Below, in pieces: positions 8,247 through 18,429 of a stretch of 64,000 bases of DNA (within the stretch, counting starts at the first letter, position 1; every line of letters begins with the position of its first letter). The DNA is taken from the NCBI GenBank assembly GCA_027858295.1, contig JAQICZ010000004.1, positions 1 to 64,000 of the forward strand. Reading direction: 5' to 3'. Source of the stretch: Nanobdellota archaeon (GTDB taxonomy: Archaea; Nanobdellota; Nanobdellia; Pacearchaeales; GW2011-AR1). Both the position numbers and the translations under genes were made by a program. The notes below the pieces were generated by a model. It was not told the origin of the DNA. It ran no database searches and was given only the letters and a program-made list of their open reading frames with translations.

Positions 8247-11200
8247 TTATTTTTTCTCCTTGCATTTTTATTTAGAAATTTTTTAACTTCAAGGAAAGAT
8301 AATTCTTCTTCAATTTCGCCAAGGTGTTTTGAATATGTCTTCATCAAGTTTTCATAAACTCTAGCATCCACTTCGCCCTTCTTCATATATTTAGTTTGCA
8401 ATTCCGAAATCAATTCTAAGAACCTTTCTTTCTCACTCAACAATTTTTTAAACTTTCCTTTAAATTTAAAGAAGTGCTGTAATTTATTCTTAAATTTAAT
8501 TTCATTTTTTATTGACTCTGCCAGTTGAGTTTGGTATTCTTCCATTGAATGAGAGTATTCCGTCATTGACATCTTTGCTTCATTAAAGCATTTTTTTTGT
8601 ATTTCTTCCATTAATCCGAGAAGTAAGACTCCTTCATTTTCCAAAGACTTGATTTTTCTCTTTAGATAAAATCTTCTAGAAAAGTAATAAACAAGAACTA
8701 CTAAAATTAAAAAACCAGTGAAAATCCCTGCTGACTCTAACGGATGATTCTTAATTAAATAAAACAATTTAATTTCCCCTTTAGTTTCATATGCATACAT
8801 TGAAAGTGCTTCATCAATCTTTTGTCTTGCAAGCAAATAATCTCCTCTTTCGAATACAGCTTCAGCAAGCAAAATTAATTTTCTTGTTTCAACAACATTC
8901 ATCCCATACTTCTCAGCCCAATCCATTTTTGTTTTTAATTCCGTCATTAAAGATTTTCCTTCAACAGCTGAATTTCTAATTTCCTGAAATTCATTAAACG
9001 ATTCTTCAACTTTCAAAAAGTCAACTTCTGTATAACTTTCATTCATCTTTTCAATGATACCTTTAGCAGAACGAACAACGAAACTAGAATTTTCCATTTC
9101 TACCAACAACTCATTCGCCTTTTCTAAATATTCATCAGCTACATCCCTTGTTCGCTCAGTAATATATAATGTAACAAACTTCTCCTCAGAATAACTTCCT
9201 TGCCTTGTTCCATCTTCCCTTATTAGCTCCCCTCTAAACTTAAACTTCAATAAATACTTTCCTTTGTTGAAATAAGTTGGCGCTGCAATTTTTACAGACA
9301 ATTCATAATCAGATTTTGGTTTAATTTCTTTAATAAAATCAGGAACGGGAATTACATATTCAGCATTCTCTCCACTAACTGTAACTTCCAAATTCTCCTT
9401 ACTATACGAATATTTATTTTCAATCGTTAAAACAAATTCTTTAATCTCACCATTTAGCAATTCAAAAGAAGCTTCTGACTTATCAAATAAATTTCCAGAA
9501 GAAGCCCCACCTCCACCACCACTACCGCCTCTGGGCGAACCAGGTAAAGTAATAACAGGTGCCTCATAGTCTGCATCAGCAGCACCACAGGCAGTAACAT
9601 AAATTCTATCAGTTATATTTGAACAAACAAAATTAACTTCAACTGAATCTTCAAAGACAACAGCACCATCAGAACCTGCAATGGCAGCTCCACTAACATT
9701 CACTCCACTTGCACGTAATTTGATTTTCTGAACCCCAGGAGAGAAATCTTTAACAGAAGAAAACTCAATAGAAGAAATATAATTATGTAATTGATTATCA
9801 GAAATATTTTCAAAGAATAAAGAAGTATTCTCAGATATCTCTAAACCAGTGGGTAGAATCCATTCCAACGTAACATTATATGCTGTATTGTTTTCATTCA
9901 CAATAGAATCGCCCATCAAATTCCTCAAATAACCACCCAGATTAAATGTATTCTCTAACAAATCGACAGAAGAGGGAGCAGAAGTAATTGAAGAATAAAA
10001 ATAAGGACCCTCCTGATTACTAACAATACTAATATCTACAGATTCATTTTCCTGAGAAGAAATAGAAGTGAATTCTTCAATTAAGAAAGTTGTATCTTCC
10101 TGTAAAACTTGACCCAAAAAAGAAATATTCACAGGAACTACCAAACTCGTTTCTGCAGAGACAACCGAAGAATCATAATAAACCAACCATTGATTCAGGG
10201 CAGAATCGTCAAAATATACTCTCCCCGCAGTTAATTCATGACTTAATTTAAACATTAGCCCACAATTACCATCCGCAAATTCAGAGTCACCAGTATTATT
10301 AATCGTTATATTTCCAACAAACTTATTTTTATTCCAACCTGCAACAGCACCTAAGTCAGTAGTAGAGGACCAAGTACAATCCCAATAAACAGAAATATTT
10401 TCTTCATCCGACACGTCTTCTCCACCTAAAATGTCACGAGCAACAACACGAATATTATAAATCCCTTCGCTAACTCCGTCAAAAGTATAACTAGAATTCC
10501 ATTTGTAAACAAATCCCGTCTGAGAATAATTTTCAAAACTAACATCCATTGCCTGATTCCATAAATCTGTATCATTTTTTATTTGCAAAACAACAGTCTC
10601 TAAATTATAATCAAAATCACTAACAGTCATATTAAATAGAATAATAGAATCTGGGTCAACATCGTCATCTGAATTTGGAGAATAAATTACAGGATTCAAA
10701 ACAGGAGCAGAATTCCCACGAACAACACGAGTCTCAGTATAATTTGAATTAAGAGCAAAATCAGTAACAGTAATATTATATTCATAAAGAACTCCGGAAA
10801 CAATTCCTGTCTGGTTAATTAAAACATTACAATTTACTGCACTTGAACAGATAATATCTACATTTGCCGTCCCAGAAAGAATCGAAGAACTTCCAGAAAT
10901 AAAAGGAACATTTTCAATATCTCCATCAAAATAATAAACAAATTCCTCTAAGTCATAATTATCATTAAAGGTCAAATTAATTAAAAATGATTCAATAATT
11001 CCACTTCTGTTATCTGGTGTGGGAGATTCCCAGATAAAAGTTGGAGTCACAAAATCAAGAGTTATTTTCCGTGTTAATTCGTAAGCAGAATTATTAGCAG
11101 CATCAAAAGCCGTTACATTATAATAATAAGTTCCTTCAACGAGCCCGGTCCAATTAATTTCACTCGAAGATCCAGAGGTTGTAGAATTTATTAGATTCAT

Positions 11201-13756
11201 TGATGAATTAAATAAATTAAATGTCACATTTGTATCACTTTCATCCCCCACACTCACATTAACAAAAATCCAACTCTCCTTAGATGCAGAATCATTAGAA
11301 TAAGTTGGGCTAATATAAAGAACAACGGGGGCAGAAAAATCAACAGAAAAATTAGCGGTATAAGAATCAATACTACTAGTATTTTTAACATAAATCGTAT
11401 AATTTGACACCCCTTCATCAATCTCATAAAAATTCGCACGATAAGCTGACCCATTATACAACCCTAAAACTTCCTCGTCAGAAAGAGCTCTGTCTAGAAT
11501 AATTAATTCATCAATAACAGACTCAGCACCAGAAGTTATTGAATCAACTCCCCCTAAATATTCAGAATTTAGAAACCGATGAAGCTTTTCGCCATTTAGA
11601 TAAAAATCTCCACCAATCTTCCCACGCCTAACATAAGCTATATTATTAATGCCCGATGGTAAATTGATATCATAAAAACTAGAACCAAAATTCATAACAG
11701 AAAATTCTCCAGAATATCCTTTATTCAAATAAAAGCTATTTGACCCTAAAGACAATATCTTTTCACCCAATAATTCAATAGGAACTAAACTTTCACTAAA
11801 AATATACCCTCCCCCTAATTGCCCCGCAGAATAACTTCCACAACATACTAAAGAATCACCTGATAAAAGACCACAAGAGTGAGAGCCACCTAAAGATATG
11901 GAGGTGAAATTGTAGTCTCCGGGAACTAAAACAGGGGAAGTCTGCCGAGTAGTTGAACCAATACCTAAGTTACCATTGCTATTACTACCCCAGCACATCA
12001 AGGAGCCGTTTTGTAAAAAACCACAAGAGTGAGAGTAACCTAAAGAGGTGGAGGTGAAATTGTAAGCTCCGGGAACTAAAACAGGAGAAGTTTGCTCAGT
12101 AGTTGAACCAATGCCTAATTGACCAAAGCCATTATATCCCCAGCACATCAAGGAGCCGTTTTGTAAAAGACCACAAGAATGGTACTGACCTAAAGAGGTG
12201 AAGGTGAAATTGTAAGCTCCAGGAACTAAAACAGGAGAAGTTTGCTCAGTAGTTGAACCAATGCCTAATTGACCATTACCATTATTCCCCCAGCACATCA
12301 GGGAGCCGTTTTGTAAAAGGCCACAGGAGTGAGAGTAACCTAAAGAGGTGAAGGTGAAATTGTAGTCTCCAGAAACACGATTAAATTTATTTATTAATTC
12401 ATTAAACCAAAAACCTAATTGACCATAGTTATTACTACCCCAGCACATCAAGGAGCCCTTTTGTAAAAGACCACAAGAGTGATACTCACCTAAAGAGGTG
12501 GAGGTGAAATTGTAACCGCCAGAAACTAAAACAGGGGAAGTCTGCTGAGTAGTTGAACCAATGCCTAATTGACCCTGGTAATTACGACCCCAGCACATCA
12601 AGGAGCCGTTTTGTAAAAGGCCACAAGAATGATAAGATCCTAATGATATGGAGGTGAAATTGTAAGCGCCAGAAACTAAAACAGGAGAAGTCTCCCGATA
12701 ACTAGTAAAACCAATACCTAATTGACCGTAATTATTATATCCCCAGCACATCAGGGAGCCGTTTTGTAAAAGGCCACAAGAATGATACCGACCTAAAGAG
12801 GTGGAGGTGAAATTGTAAGCTCCGGGAACTAAAACAGGAGATGTCTGCTGAGTAGTTGAACCAATACCTAATTGACCATAGTAATTACGACCCCAGCACA
12901 TCAGGGAGCCGTTTTGTAAAAGGCCACAAGAGTGATAGTAACCTAAAGAGGTGAAGGTGAAATTGTAAGCTCCGGGAACTAAAACAGGAGAAGTCTGCTG
13001 AGTAGTTGAACCAATGCCTAATTGACCATAGTAATTACGACCCCAGCACATCAGGGAGCCGTTTTGTAAAAGACCACAGGAGTGATAACCACCTAAAGAG
13101 GTGGAGGTGAAATTGTAAGCGCCAGGAACTAAAACAGGAGAAGTTTGCTGAGAAGTTGAACCAATACCTAATTGACCATAGCTATTACGACCCCAGCACA
13201 TCAGGGAGCCGTTTTGTAAAAGACCACAAGAGTGATAAAAACCTAAAGAGATGGAGGTGAAATTGTAAGCTCCGGGAACTAAAACAGGAGAAGTCTGCTC
13301 AGTAGTTGAACCAATACCTAATTGACCATAGTTATTACGACCCCAGCACATTAGGGAGCCGTTTTGTAAAAGACCACAGGAGTGATAGGCACCACTACTA
13401 ACCTGCTTAAATTTCTCACTCTCATTACTAACATTCAACCAAAAAGATAAAGTATATTCTCCCTTGGCCGCATCCAAAGAAATCGGCTCATTTATTGGAG
13501 TGACTGAAGTATTCCTCGCTTCAGAAAATTTCCCAACAGCGCTTTCCCCATCAAAAGTCAACCATTTCAAAATATTATCATTCAAAATAGTAAAAGAATA
13601 GTAATCCCCAGACACTGAGAAATTAACATCTACATAGAAATTATCTTGGTTCAATACCCCTGCACCTGGAATAGACGACGACGCAAAGATTGTAGCAAAC
13701 CCCAATCCTAATACGCCAATAAAAATTAAAATACCTAATAAAAATTTAGATCGCAT
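8243..13756 (-). CDS. giant surface protein: 11 RCC1-like repeats, LamG-like region, Ig-like/COG1361-like region, C-terminal TM and coiled coil
   Basis: Repeats of YHSCGLLQNGSLMCWGRNNYGQLGIGSTTEQTSPVLVPGAYNFTSISLG; long extracellular region; TM SAGIFTGFLILVVLVYYF. Confidence 0.9.
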   Translation of the reverse strand: MRSKFLLGILIFIGVLGLGFATIFASSSIPGAGVLNQDNFYVDVNFSVSGDYYSFTILNDNILKWLTFDGESAVGKFSEARNTSVTPINEPISLDAAKGEYTLSFWLNVSNESEKFKQVSSGAYHSCGLLQNGSLMCWGRNNYGQLGIGSTTEQTSPVLVPGAYNFTSISLGFYHSCGLLQNGSLMCWGRNSYGQLGIGSTSQQTSPVLVPGAYNFTSTSLGGYHSCGLLQNGSLMCWGRNYYGQLGIGSTTQQTSPVLVPGAYNFTFTSLGYYHSCGLLQNGSLMCWGRNYYGQLGIGSTTQQTSPVLVPGAYNFTSTSLGRYHSCGLLQNGSLMCWGYNNYGQLGIGFTSYRETSPVLVSGAYNFTSISLGSYHSCGLLQNGSLMCWGRNYQGQLGIGSTTQQTSPVLVSGGYNFTSTSLGEYHSCGLLQKGSLMCWGSNNYGQLGFWFNELINKFNRVSGDYNFTFTSLGYSHSCGLLQNGSLMCWGNNGNGQLGIGSTTEQTSPVLVPGAYNFTFTSLGQYHSCGLLQNGSLMCWGYNGFGQLGIGSTTEQTSPVLVPGAYNFTSTSLGYSHSCGFLQNGSLMCWGSNSNGNLGIGSTTRQTSPVLVPGDYNFTSISLGGSHSCGLLSGDSLVCCGSYSAGQLGGGYIFSESLVPIELLGEKILSLGSNSFYLNKGYSGEFSVMNFGSSFYDINLPSGINNIAYVRRGKIGGDFYLNGEKLHRFLNSEYLGGVDSITSGAESVIDELIILDRALSDEEVLGLYNGSAYRANFYEIDEGVSNYTIYVKNTSSIDSYTANFSVDFSAPVVLYISPTYSNDSASKESWIFVNVSVGDESDTNVTFNLFNSSMNLINSTTSGSSSEINWTGLVEGTYYYNVTAFDAANNSAYELTRKITLDFVTPTFIWESPTPDNRSGIIESFLINLTFNDNYDLEEFVYYFDGDIENVPFISGSSSILSGTANVDIICSSAVNCNVLINQTGIVSGVLYEYNITVTDFALNSNYTETRVVRGNSAPVLNPVIYSPNSDDDVDPDSIILFNMTVSDFDYNLETVVLQIKNDTDLWNQAMDVSFENYSQTGFVYKWNSSYTFDGVSEGIYNIRVVARDILGGEDVSDEENISVYWDCTWSSTTDLGAVAGWNKNKFVGNITINNTGDSEFADGNCGLMFKLSHELTAGRVYFDDSALNQWLVYYDSSVVSAETSLVVPVNISFLGQVLQEDTTFLIEEFTSISSQENESVDISIVSNQEGPYFYSSITSAPSSVDLLENTFNLGGYLRNLMGDSIVNENNTAYNVTLEWILPTGLEISENTSLFFENISDNQLHNYISSIEFSSVKDFSPGVQKIKLRASGVNVSGAAIAGSDGAVVFEDSVEVNFVCSNITDRIYVTACGAADADYEAPVITLPGSPRGGSGGGGGASSGNLFDKSEASFELLNGEIKEFVLTIENKYSYSKENLEVTVSGENAEYVIPVPDFIKEIKPKSDYELSVKIAAPTYFNKGKYLLKFKFRGELIREDGTRQGSYSEEKFVTLYITERTRDVADEYLEKANELLVEMENSSFVVRSAKGIIEKMNESYTEVDFLKVEESFNEFQEIRNSAVEGKSLMTELKTKMDWAEKYGMNVVETRKLILLAEAVFERGDYLLARQKIDEALSMYAYETKGEIKLFYLIKNHPLESAGIFTGFLILVVLVYYFSRRFYLKRKIKSLENEGVLLLGLMEEIQKKCFNEAKMSMTEYSHSMEEYQTQLAESIKNEIKFKNKLQHFFKFKGKFKKLLSEKERFLELISELQTKYMKKGEVDARVYENLMKTYSKHLGEIEEELSFLEVKKFLNKNARRKNK
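11880..13395 (-). repeat. 150-bp tandem coding repeats (RCC1 array)
   Basis: About ten near-identical units of about 150 bp plus one divergent terminal unit. Confidence 0.95.
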
Positions 13757-13757
13757 T

Positions 13758-14672
13758 TTATGTTAAAATGAAATCACCCTTCAAAACACGATTAGGATAA
13801 CAAATTGCTCCCTTGCCCTTCTTTATATCGAATTCAACAATTCTTCTGTCAATCCCAGACCCACGCATTTTTATAACTTCAATCGCTCTCTTTCTCTTAC
13901 CACCTTTGTAAAACACATTATAAATTGAAATAATACCGTCAGACAGGAAGCTCACAGCTTCACCTTTCTCAACAAAAGTATTACCAGTATGAGTCGGATT
14001 CGAAACTTCTCTAATTAAGAACGAAGTCATATTGTGTTTTTCCAAATATCTAAACAACTGTTCCATATAAATTCTAAAACGACTGTCCTCCCCACTAAAA
14101 GAACTAGCAATACTAGACAACGAATCAATTATAACAATGTCCGGATCAAATCCTTCAGGAATCAAAACAGGTTGAACATCAATTAACAATTCCTTCTTTG
14201 CTTCAGACAACAAGGCCTCAACACTTCTAGCAATATCAAGCGCATTAAACCTTTTAATTTTCAAGAAGCCTTGTTTTTCAAAGTTCTCAGCATTAGATCC
14301 AAAAGCCTCCATATGCGCACGTAACCTATCCTCTGGCTCTTCAAAACTCATAAATAAAACCTTCTTACCCTTCATACACGCTCTCTTTACAACCTCTAAC
14401 CCAAAAACAGTTTTCCCACTTCCCGGTCCACCCTCAATCAGAATAGCATTTCCAGCAGGTATCCCATCATCAATCAATTCATCAAATCCTGGAACATACG
14501 TTTTAATGTAATTAAACTTACGATGATTAACATTCAAAAAATTAGAAGGGGTATTTGCGACTTGTTTCACAGACTTCTTGCCAGCCGTCGATAATTTAAC
14601 TTTAGAAACGATTTTCTTACTAGAAATTTTATTAGTTGACTTACTGGTCTTTCGACTCTCCCCTTTTTTCAT
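13758..14672 (-). CDS. KaiC/RecA-superfamily ATPase
   Basis: Walker A GGPGSGKT, Walker B PDIVIIDSLSS, KaiC-like PGFDELIDDGIPAGNAILIEG. Confidence 0.9.
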   Translation of the reverse strand: MKKGESRKTSKSTNKISSKKIVSKVKLSTAGKKSVKQVANTPSNFLNVNHRKFNYIKTYVPGFDELIDDGIPAGNAILIEGGPGSGKTVFGLEVVKRACMKGKKVLFMSFEEPEDRLRAHMEAFGSNAENFEKQGFLKIKRFNALDIARSVEALLSEAKKELLIDVQPVLIPEGFDPDIVIIDSLSSIASSFSGEDSRFRIYMEQLFRYLEKHNMTSFLIREVSNPTHTGNTFVEKGEAVSFLSDGIISIYNVFYKGGKRKRAIEVIKMRGSGIDRRIVEFDIKKGKGAICYPNRVLKGDFILT

Positions 14673-15205
14673 AGAATAACTAATAGAATTCCTATTATAA
14701 AAGTTATGATAAGAAGAAACAAACTCAAGTCCTTAGATTTCCCCAGAAACCTTGCTGACCACACTATTACTGAGTAGAGTTCGGTTATTAGGGCCGTTTA
14801 ATTGTCGACTTGTCGGGGGAAAGTTTTGACGAAATTTTGTTGAAAACTTTGCTGATTACACCCTAGTGGTTTTCCATTCGCTTTGGCGTATGGGAAAGCA
14901 AAAATTCTTGGGAATTTTTACTTAAAGGGATGTGGTTTCAATTTGAAGACATATCAATTTTAAAAAAATAATTTACATTACTTGCTTCTGTCAGCGGCGA
15001 TAATTCAAAATTTATATGAGCGGAGCTAACAATTTTTTCAGGTTATGTAAGTTATGCTGAGATTTAGAAATAATTGTGTTTTTGGTCAAAATTGGGAGAA
15101 GAAGCAAAGATAAAAATAATTGCTTTGCTCAGTAATTGAAGCCATTATATTATCCGCTGCGCTGCGGACCTAAATTGATTGAGACTACACATAGACTTAA
15201 AGCAG

Positions 15206-16978
15206 TTAGTTTTTATAAGAAGTTTTTACCTGAGATTTTGATTGAGACTTTGGCTTCGGAGTCGCATTTTTCTTTACTTTGGGCTTCGCTTTATATTTAG
15301 ACTTCGAAGGGGCTGAATCTTTGTGAGGACTTACGTATTTATTATTTGAATCCAAATTATTTCTTACGAAATTTTTTCTCAAAGTGTAGTTTATTGGATT
15401 TTTTATTTTCTGACAAGTTGCATCTGGCGAGCATACCCCTAAATCGTTATAGAAATCTCTACAGTTTGGCGGCATCAGGGGTTTTCTTCGATAAGTCCAA
15501 GTTAATTGTGAATGGATGTAAGATTTTTGAAGTGGTTCTTCATTTTTTTCATTCCATTCGCCTAATTTTTTTTCCAATTCTTCTTGTGAGAGACCAATCG
15601 ATCTGAAAAAATTTATCAACACGAACAGGGCTCTCTTTTTCCCATCAAGCATTCCACCTTCTAATATTTTTTTAACACATGGCGGGAACTGCCCTTCTTC
15701 TAGGTTTTCTAATTTAACTGCTTTGAATTCTGCATATTTTCCAGATGCTCTTTTTTCTTCTTCTTTCCCATAACCGGCTTCGCTGGCCCAATCATAAGCT
15801 TGCATTACTAATTCTGCTGCTTCGTTTTCTTCTGGGTTTGGCATGAAGTTTTTGATTATTACTCTTAGTGGATCTGCTATTCTTTCTTTACAGTTTGGAT
15901 CTTCAATAAATTTATCCAAATCTTCTTCTTCTAGAACCACACTCGCTAGAGATGATTTCTCGTGTAATGAGTATGGCATTCTGAATAAGTGTCGCGGAGA
16001 AACTAATCCCATGTCCAACCCCATTAAAGCATACATATCAACCTCTTCTTTTTCAAATTTTTTTGATAATTTTGATGGACTTATTTCACCTCTGATTTCA
16101 CATCTATTACAGATTAATAATTTTACTATTGGTTTGAATTTCATATTTTCTTTACATTTGTAACATTTTGGAAGAGTCCCCTTTCCACCTTTGAAAGTCC
16201 GTTCTTCTGTTATATTACATCTTTCACAACTAAATTCTACTTTCAAATATTCTTCTACAAATTCTCCACATTGTTTGCATCTGTACCTTTCTTTTATTTT
16301 GTCTTTAAATCTTTCATAAAAGTCTGCTGGAAGCATTGGGTTTAGAAGTTTTCTTGAATAGTCTCGGAGGAAAGCCATTAACATTCTTGGAAGTTGTGGA
16401 AACATCGCTGAAGTGTCTGTTCCATTTATGTTTTTTGGGAAAGCTCCCCAAGGAACTATCACATGAAAACCTTTTGAGCCTGAGAATTTTAGCCCGATGT
16501 TTTTTATCCCATTTTCTCTTAAGGCTTGAATTGTTGCTTTTGCTACTCTTGCTGAATAGTCCATTCCTTCTTCACAGTCGATATCGATTAGGAGATCCCA
16601 GCCTGTTCTTATTTTGTTTGCGGCTTCTTTGCTCATCCCTGTTTCTATTTCCATGGGATCTGACCAAATTTCTTCTGAGCAATGGAAAGATGTTGCGCCC
16701 TTTTTTACCATTCCATAAACGTCACCTGGGAATTGAAAGGTGTCTGGTCTTTTTCCGAAACCTTCGAAGAATCTTGGTGAAATTTCTCTATTTTTTGAGA
16801 AGTCGAACATTGCTTTTTGGATGTCTTGTCTAGAATAATATAATTGAGTCAAGGATCTTACTTTTTTTTCTGCTTCGGACTGAACTCTTGGTGGATAATT
16901 ATTTGGAGTAAAGGTTTTCTTTCCCACAAATGGAGCTGGCCTGGATGGAGTTGAAGGCTTATTTTCTGAATCTTCCAT
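15206..16978 (-). CDS. fused PriS/PriL-like DNA primase
   Basis: LLIDIDCEE (DxD) and SGSKGFHVIVPW primase motifs, two Cys4 zinc-ribbon pairs, and a C-terminal PriL-like Fe-S region PPCVKKIL...PPNCRDFYNDLGVCSPDATC..NPINY. Confidence 0.85.
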   Translation of the reverse strand: MEDSENKPSTPSRPAPFVGKKTFTPNNYPPRVQSEAEKKVRSLTQLYYSRQDIQKAMFDFSKNREISPRFFEGFGKRPDTFQFPGDVYGMVKKGATSFHCSEEIWSDPMEIETGMSKEAANKIRTGWDLLIDIDCEEGMDYSARVAKATIQALRENGIKNIGLKFSGSKGFHVIVPWGAFPKNINGTDTSAMFPQLPRMLMAFLRDYSRKLLNPMLPADFYERFKDKIKERYRCKQCGEFVEEYLKVEFSCERCNITEERTFKGGKGTLPKCYKCKENMKFKPIVKLLICNRCEIRGEISPSKLSKKFEKEEVDMYALMGLDMGLVSPRHLFRMPYSLHEKSSLASVVLEEEDLDKFIEDPNCKERIADPLRVIIKNFMPNPEENEAAELVMQAYDWASEAGYGKEEEKRASGKYAEFKAVKLENLEEGQFPPCVKKILEGGMLDGKKRALFVLINFFRSIGLSQEELEKKLGEWNEKNEEPLQKSYIHSQLTWTYRRKPLMPPNCRDFYNDLGVCSPDATCQKIKNPINYTLRKNFVRNNLDSNNKYVSPHKDSAPSKSKYKAKPKVKKNATPKPKSQSKSQVKTSYKN

Positions 16979-17150
16979 GTTTTTTTGAGGAATTTTTGAG
17001 TTAAAAAGATATAGTCTTTGTCATGAAACTTTCTCAACGACAGTTTTGAGTCATGAGTTTTGAGTTCTGGGTTAGGGCAGAAAAAGGGGAGGGAAATAGG
17101 ATTAAAACCAGCTGAGAACTGAATACCCTAGACTCACTACTCTTCATGAA

Positions 17151-17540
17151 CTAATGCTCCATTACCCAAGTTTGGAAAATTATGAAAATTATTGAGATAA
17201 ATGATATCATGGCCTTTATTGTGTCCAATGAGGTATGGCTTACATTTATCTGTGGCAATGTTAGAACTGCTGCAGTTATAGCCAGAGCACCTATAATTGA
17301 GGTTGTTAATCCTGAGAATGAAGCATCGGATATTTGCTTTTTTGCACCCTCATAAAGATTTTTTGGTTTTGAAACTACTATAAAACCGATTCCTATTACG
17401 AATAACCAAATTGAATCAAAATAAAGAGATATTGAGAAATTTGCCATGGACTCAGATATTATGTTTGCAAACCCGATTATTGATATTATTGCTAAAACTC
17501 CTACAAACTTTGTTGAGACTCTTCGCTTCTCTTTTTCCAT
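17151..17540 (-). CDS. small membrane protein, 129 aa
   Basis: Four predicted hydrophobic helices. Confidence 0.6.
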   Translation of the reverse strand: MEKEKRRVSTKFVGVLAIISIIGFANIISESMANFSISLYFDSIWLFVIGIGFIVVSKPKNLYEGAKKQISDASFSGLTTSIIGALAITAAVLTLPQINVSHTSLDTIKAMISFISIIFIIFQTWVMEH

Positions 17541-17858
17541 TAAGGATAGAAGAATATGTTATTAAAATAGGGAGAGGCGAATGGGTGCAATAATGATATT
17601 GATGTCTAATATCGGAAGTAATGGCTCACGGATAACAGGAATTACAGGATTGAGAGGCAGAGGCAAAAGGCAGATTGATATAAGGTCCGTTGAATTAATG
17701 TTAGCAGCTGCAGTCTCTCCGATGACTTTTTGTCATCTTATAATTATTTTAAATTATTGCAATAATTCTCTAAAAACTTTTGTTATTCTCACTCAAAAAT
17801 TCATCTCAGCTTTTCCTTTGTGGATTGACGCTAACATTAAATACCGTCCTAAAGACCT

Positions 17859-17914
17859 AGTTTAATTATCCGTCGCGCGGCGTGCATGGAGGGTGTGTTT
17901 TAATCAGAGTAGTT
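17859..17914 (+). repeat. modular intergenic repeat (core form)
   Basis: GTTTAATTATCCGTCGCGCGGCGTGCATGG...TTTTAATCAGAGTAGTT. Confidence 0.8.
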
Positions 17915-18190
17915 TTTGTTGAATTACTTACTTTTCTATAAATATCGGAGATACTTCGTTGGGTGAAGGAATTGTTGGATGTTGTCGTTCACTTGATATT
18001 AGTTTGAAACGAGTAGTGTCACAGTTGATAGGGGCTTATCAACCTGGATATCTAATTGAATTAAACTGAATCGAAAATAGACCGACTTAAATTAATCTTA
18101 GATTGAACAACATTCCATCAAAATCATAGGCCATCCAGCCCATGAAAAGAATCGGTATTATTTTTAAGAATTTTAGGAATTTCATTTTAG

Positions 18191-18379
18191 TTACAAATCA
18201 CGAGCGTGTAGGGTTCTTCTTTTATTTGCTTTAGCTCTTTCGAGTGCCTTTTCTAAAAGTTCTTCAACTTTCATTTCTAGAGCTTGACCAACTTCTTCTG
18301 CAACGGAAGTTATTTCTTCATTGTCTTTTTGAAGTTCTTTTATTGCTTTCTTGATATTTGACTTTACTATTAGTGACAT
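18191..18379 (-). CDS. archaeal histone-fold protein
   Basis: 62 aa; VKSNIKKAIKEL...ITSVAEEVGQALEMKVEELLEKALERAKANKRRTLHARDL matches the histone fold with the terminal R(K/R)T-x-x-A-x-D motif. Confidence 0.85.
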   Translation of the reverse strand: MSLIVKSNIKKAIKELQKDNEEITSVAEEVGQALEMKVEELLEKALERAKANKRRTLHARDL

Positions 18380-18429
18380 GATTGAATTAGGAACGTTGGG
18401 TTTTTAAAATTTGTTTATGTCATTCCTAT

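Noticed and set aside
11880-13395. RCC1 array as a second target of the DGR template at 48.7 kb
   Set aside because: The TR sequence (TCTGTCTTGGGTGATAATAATAATGGCGAATTG...) does not match the RCC1 repeat DNA, and variable codons include GAG/CAG/CGG not derivable from the AAT/AAC codons of this TR.
17581-17865. 94-aa plus-strand ORF
   Set aside because: Covers modular repeat motifs (AAGGCAGATTGATATAAGG); probably non-coding.
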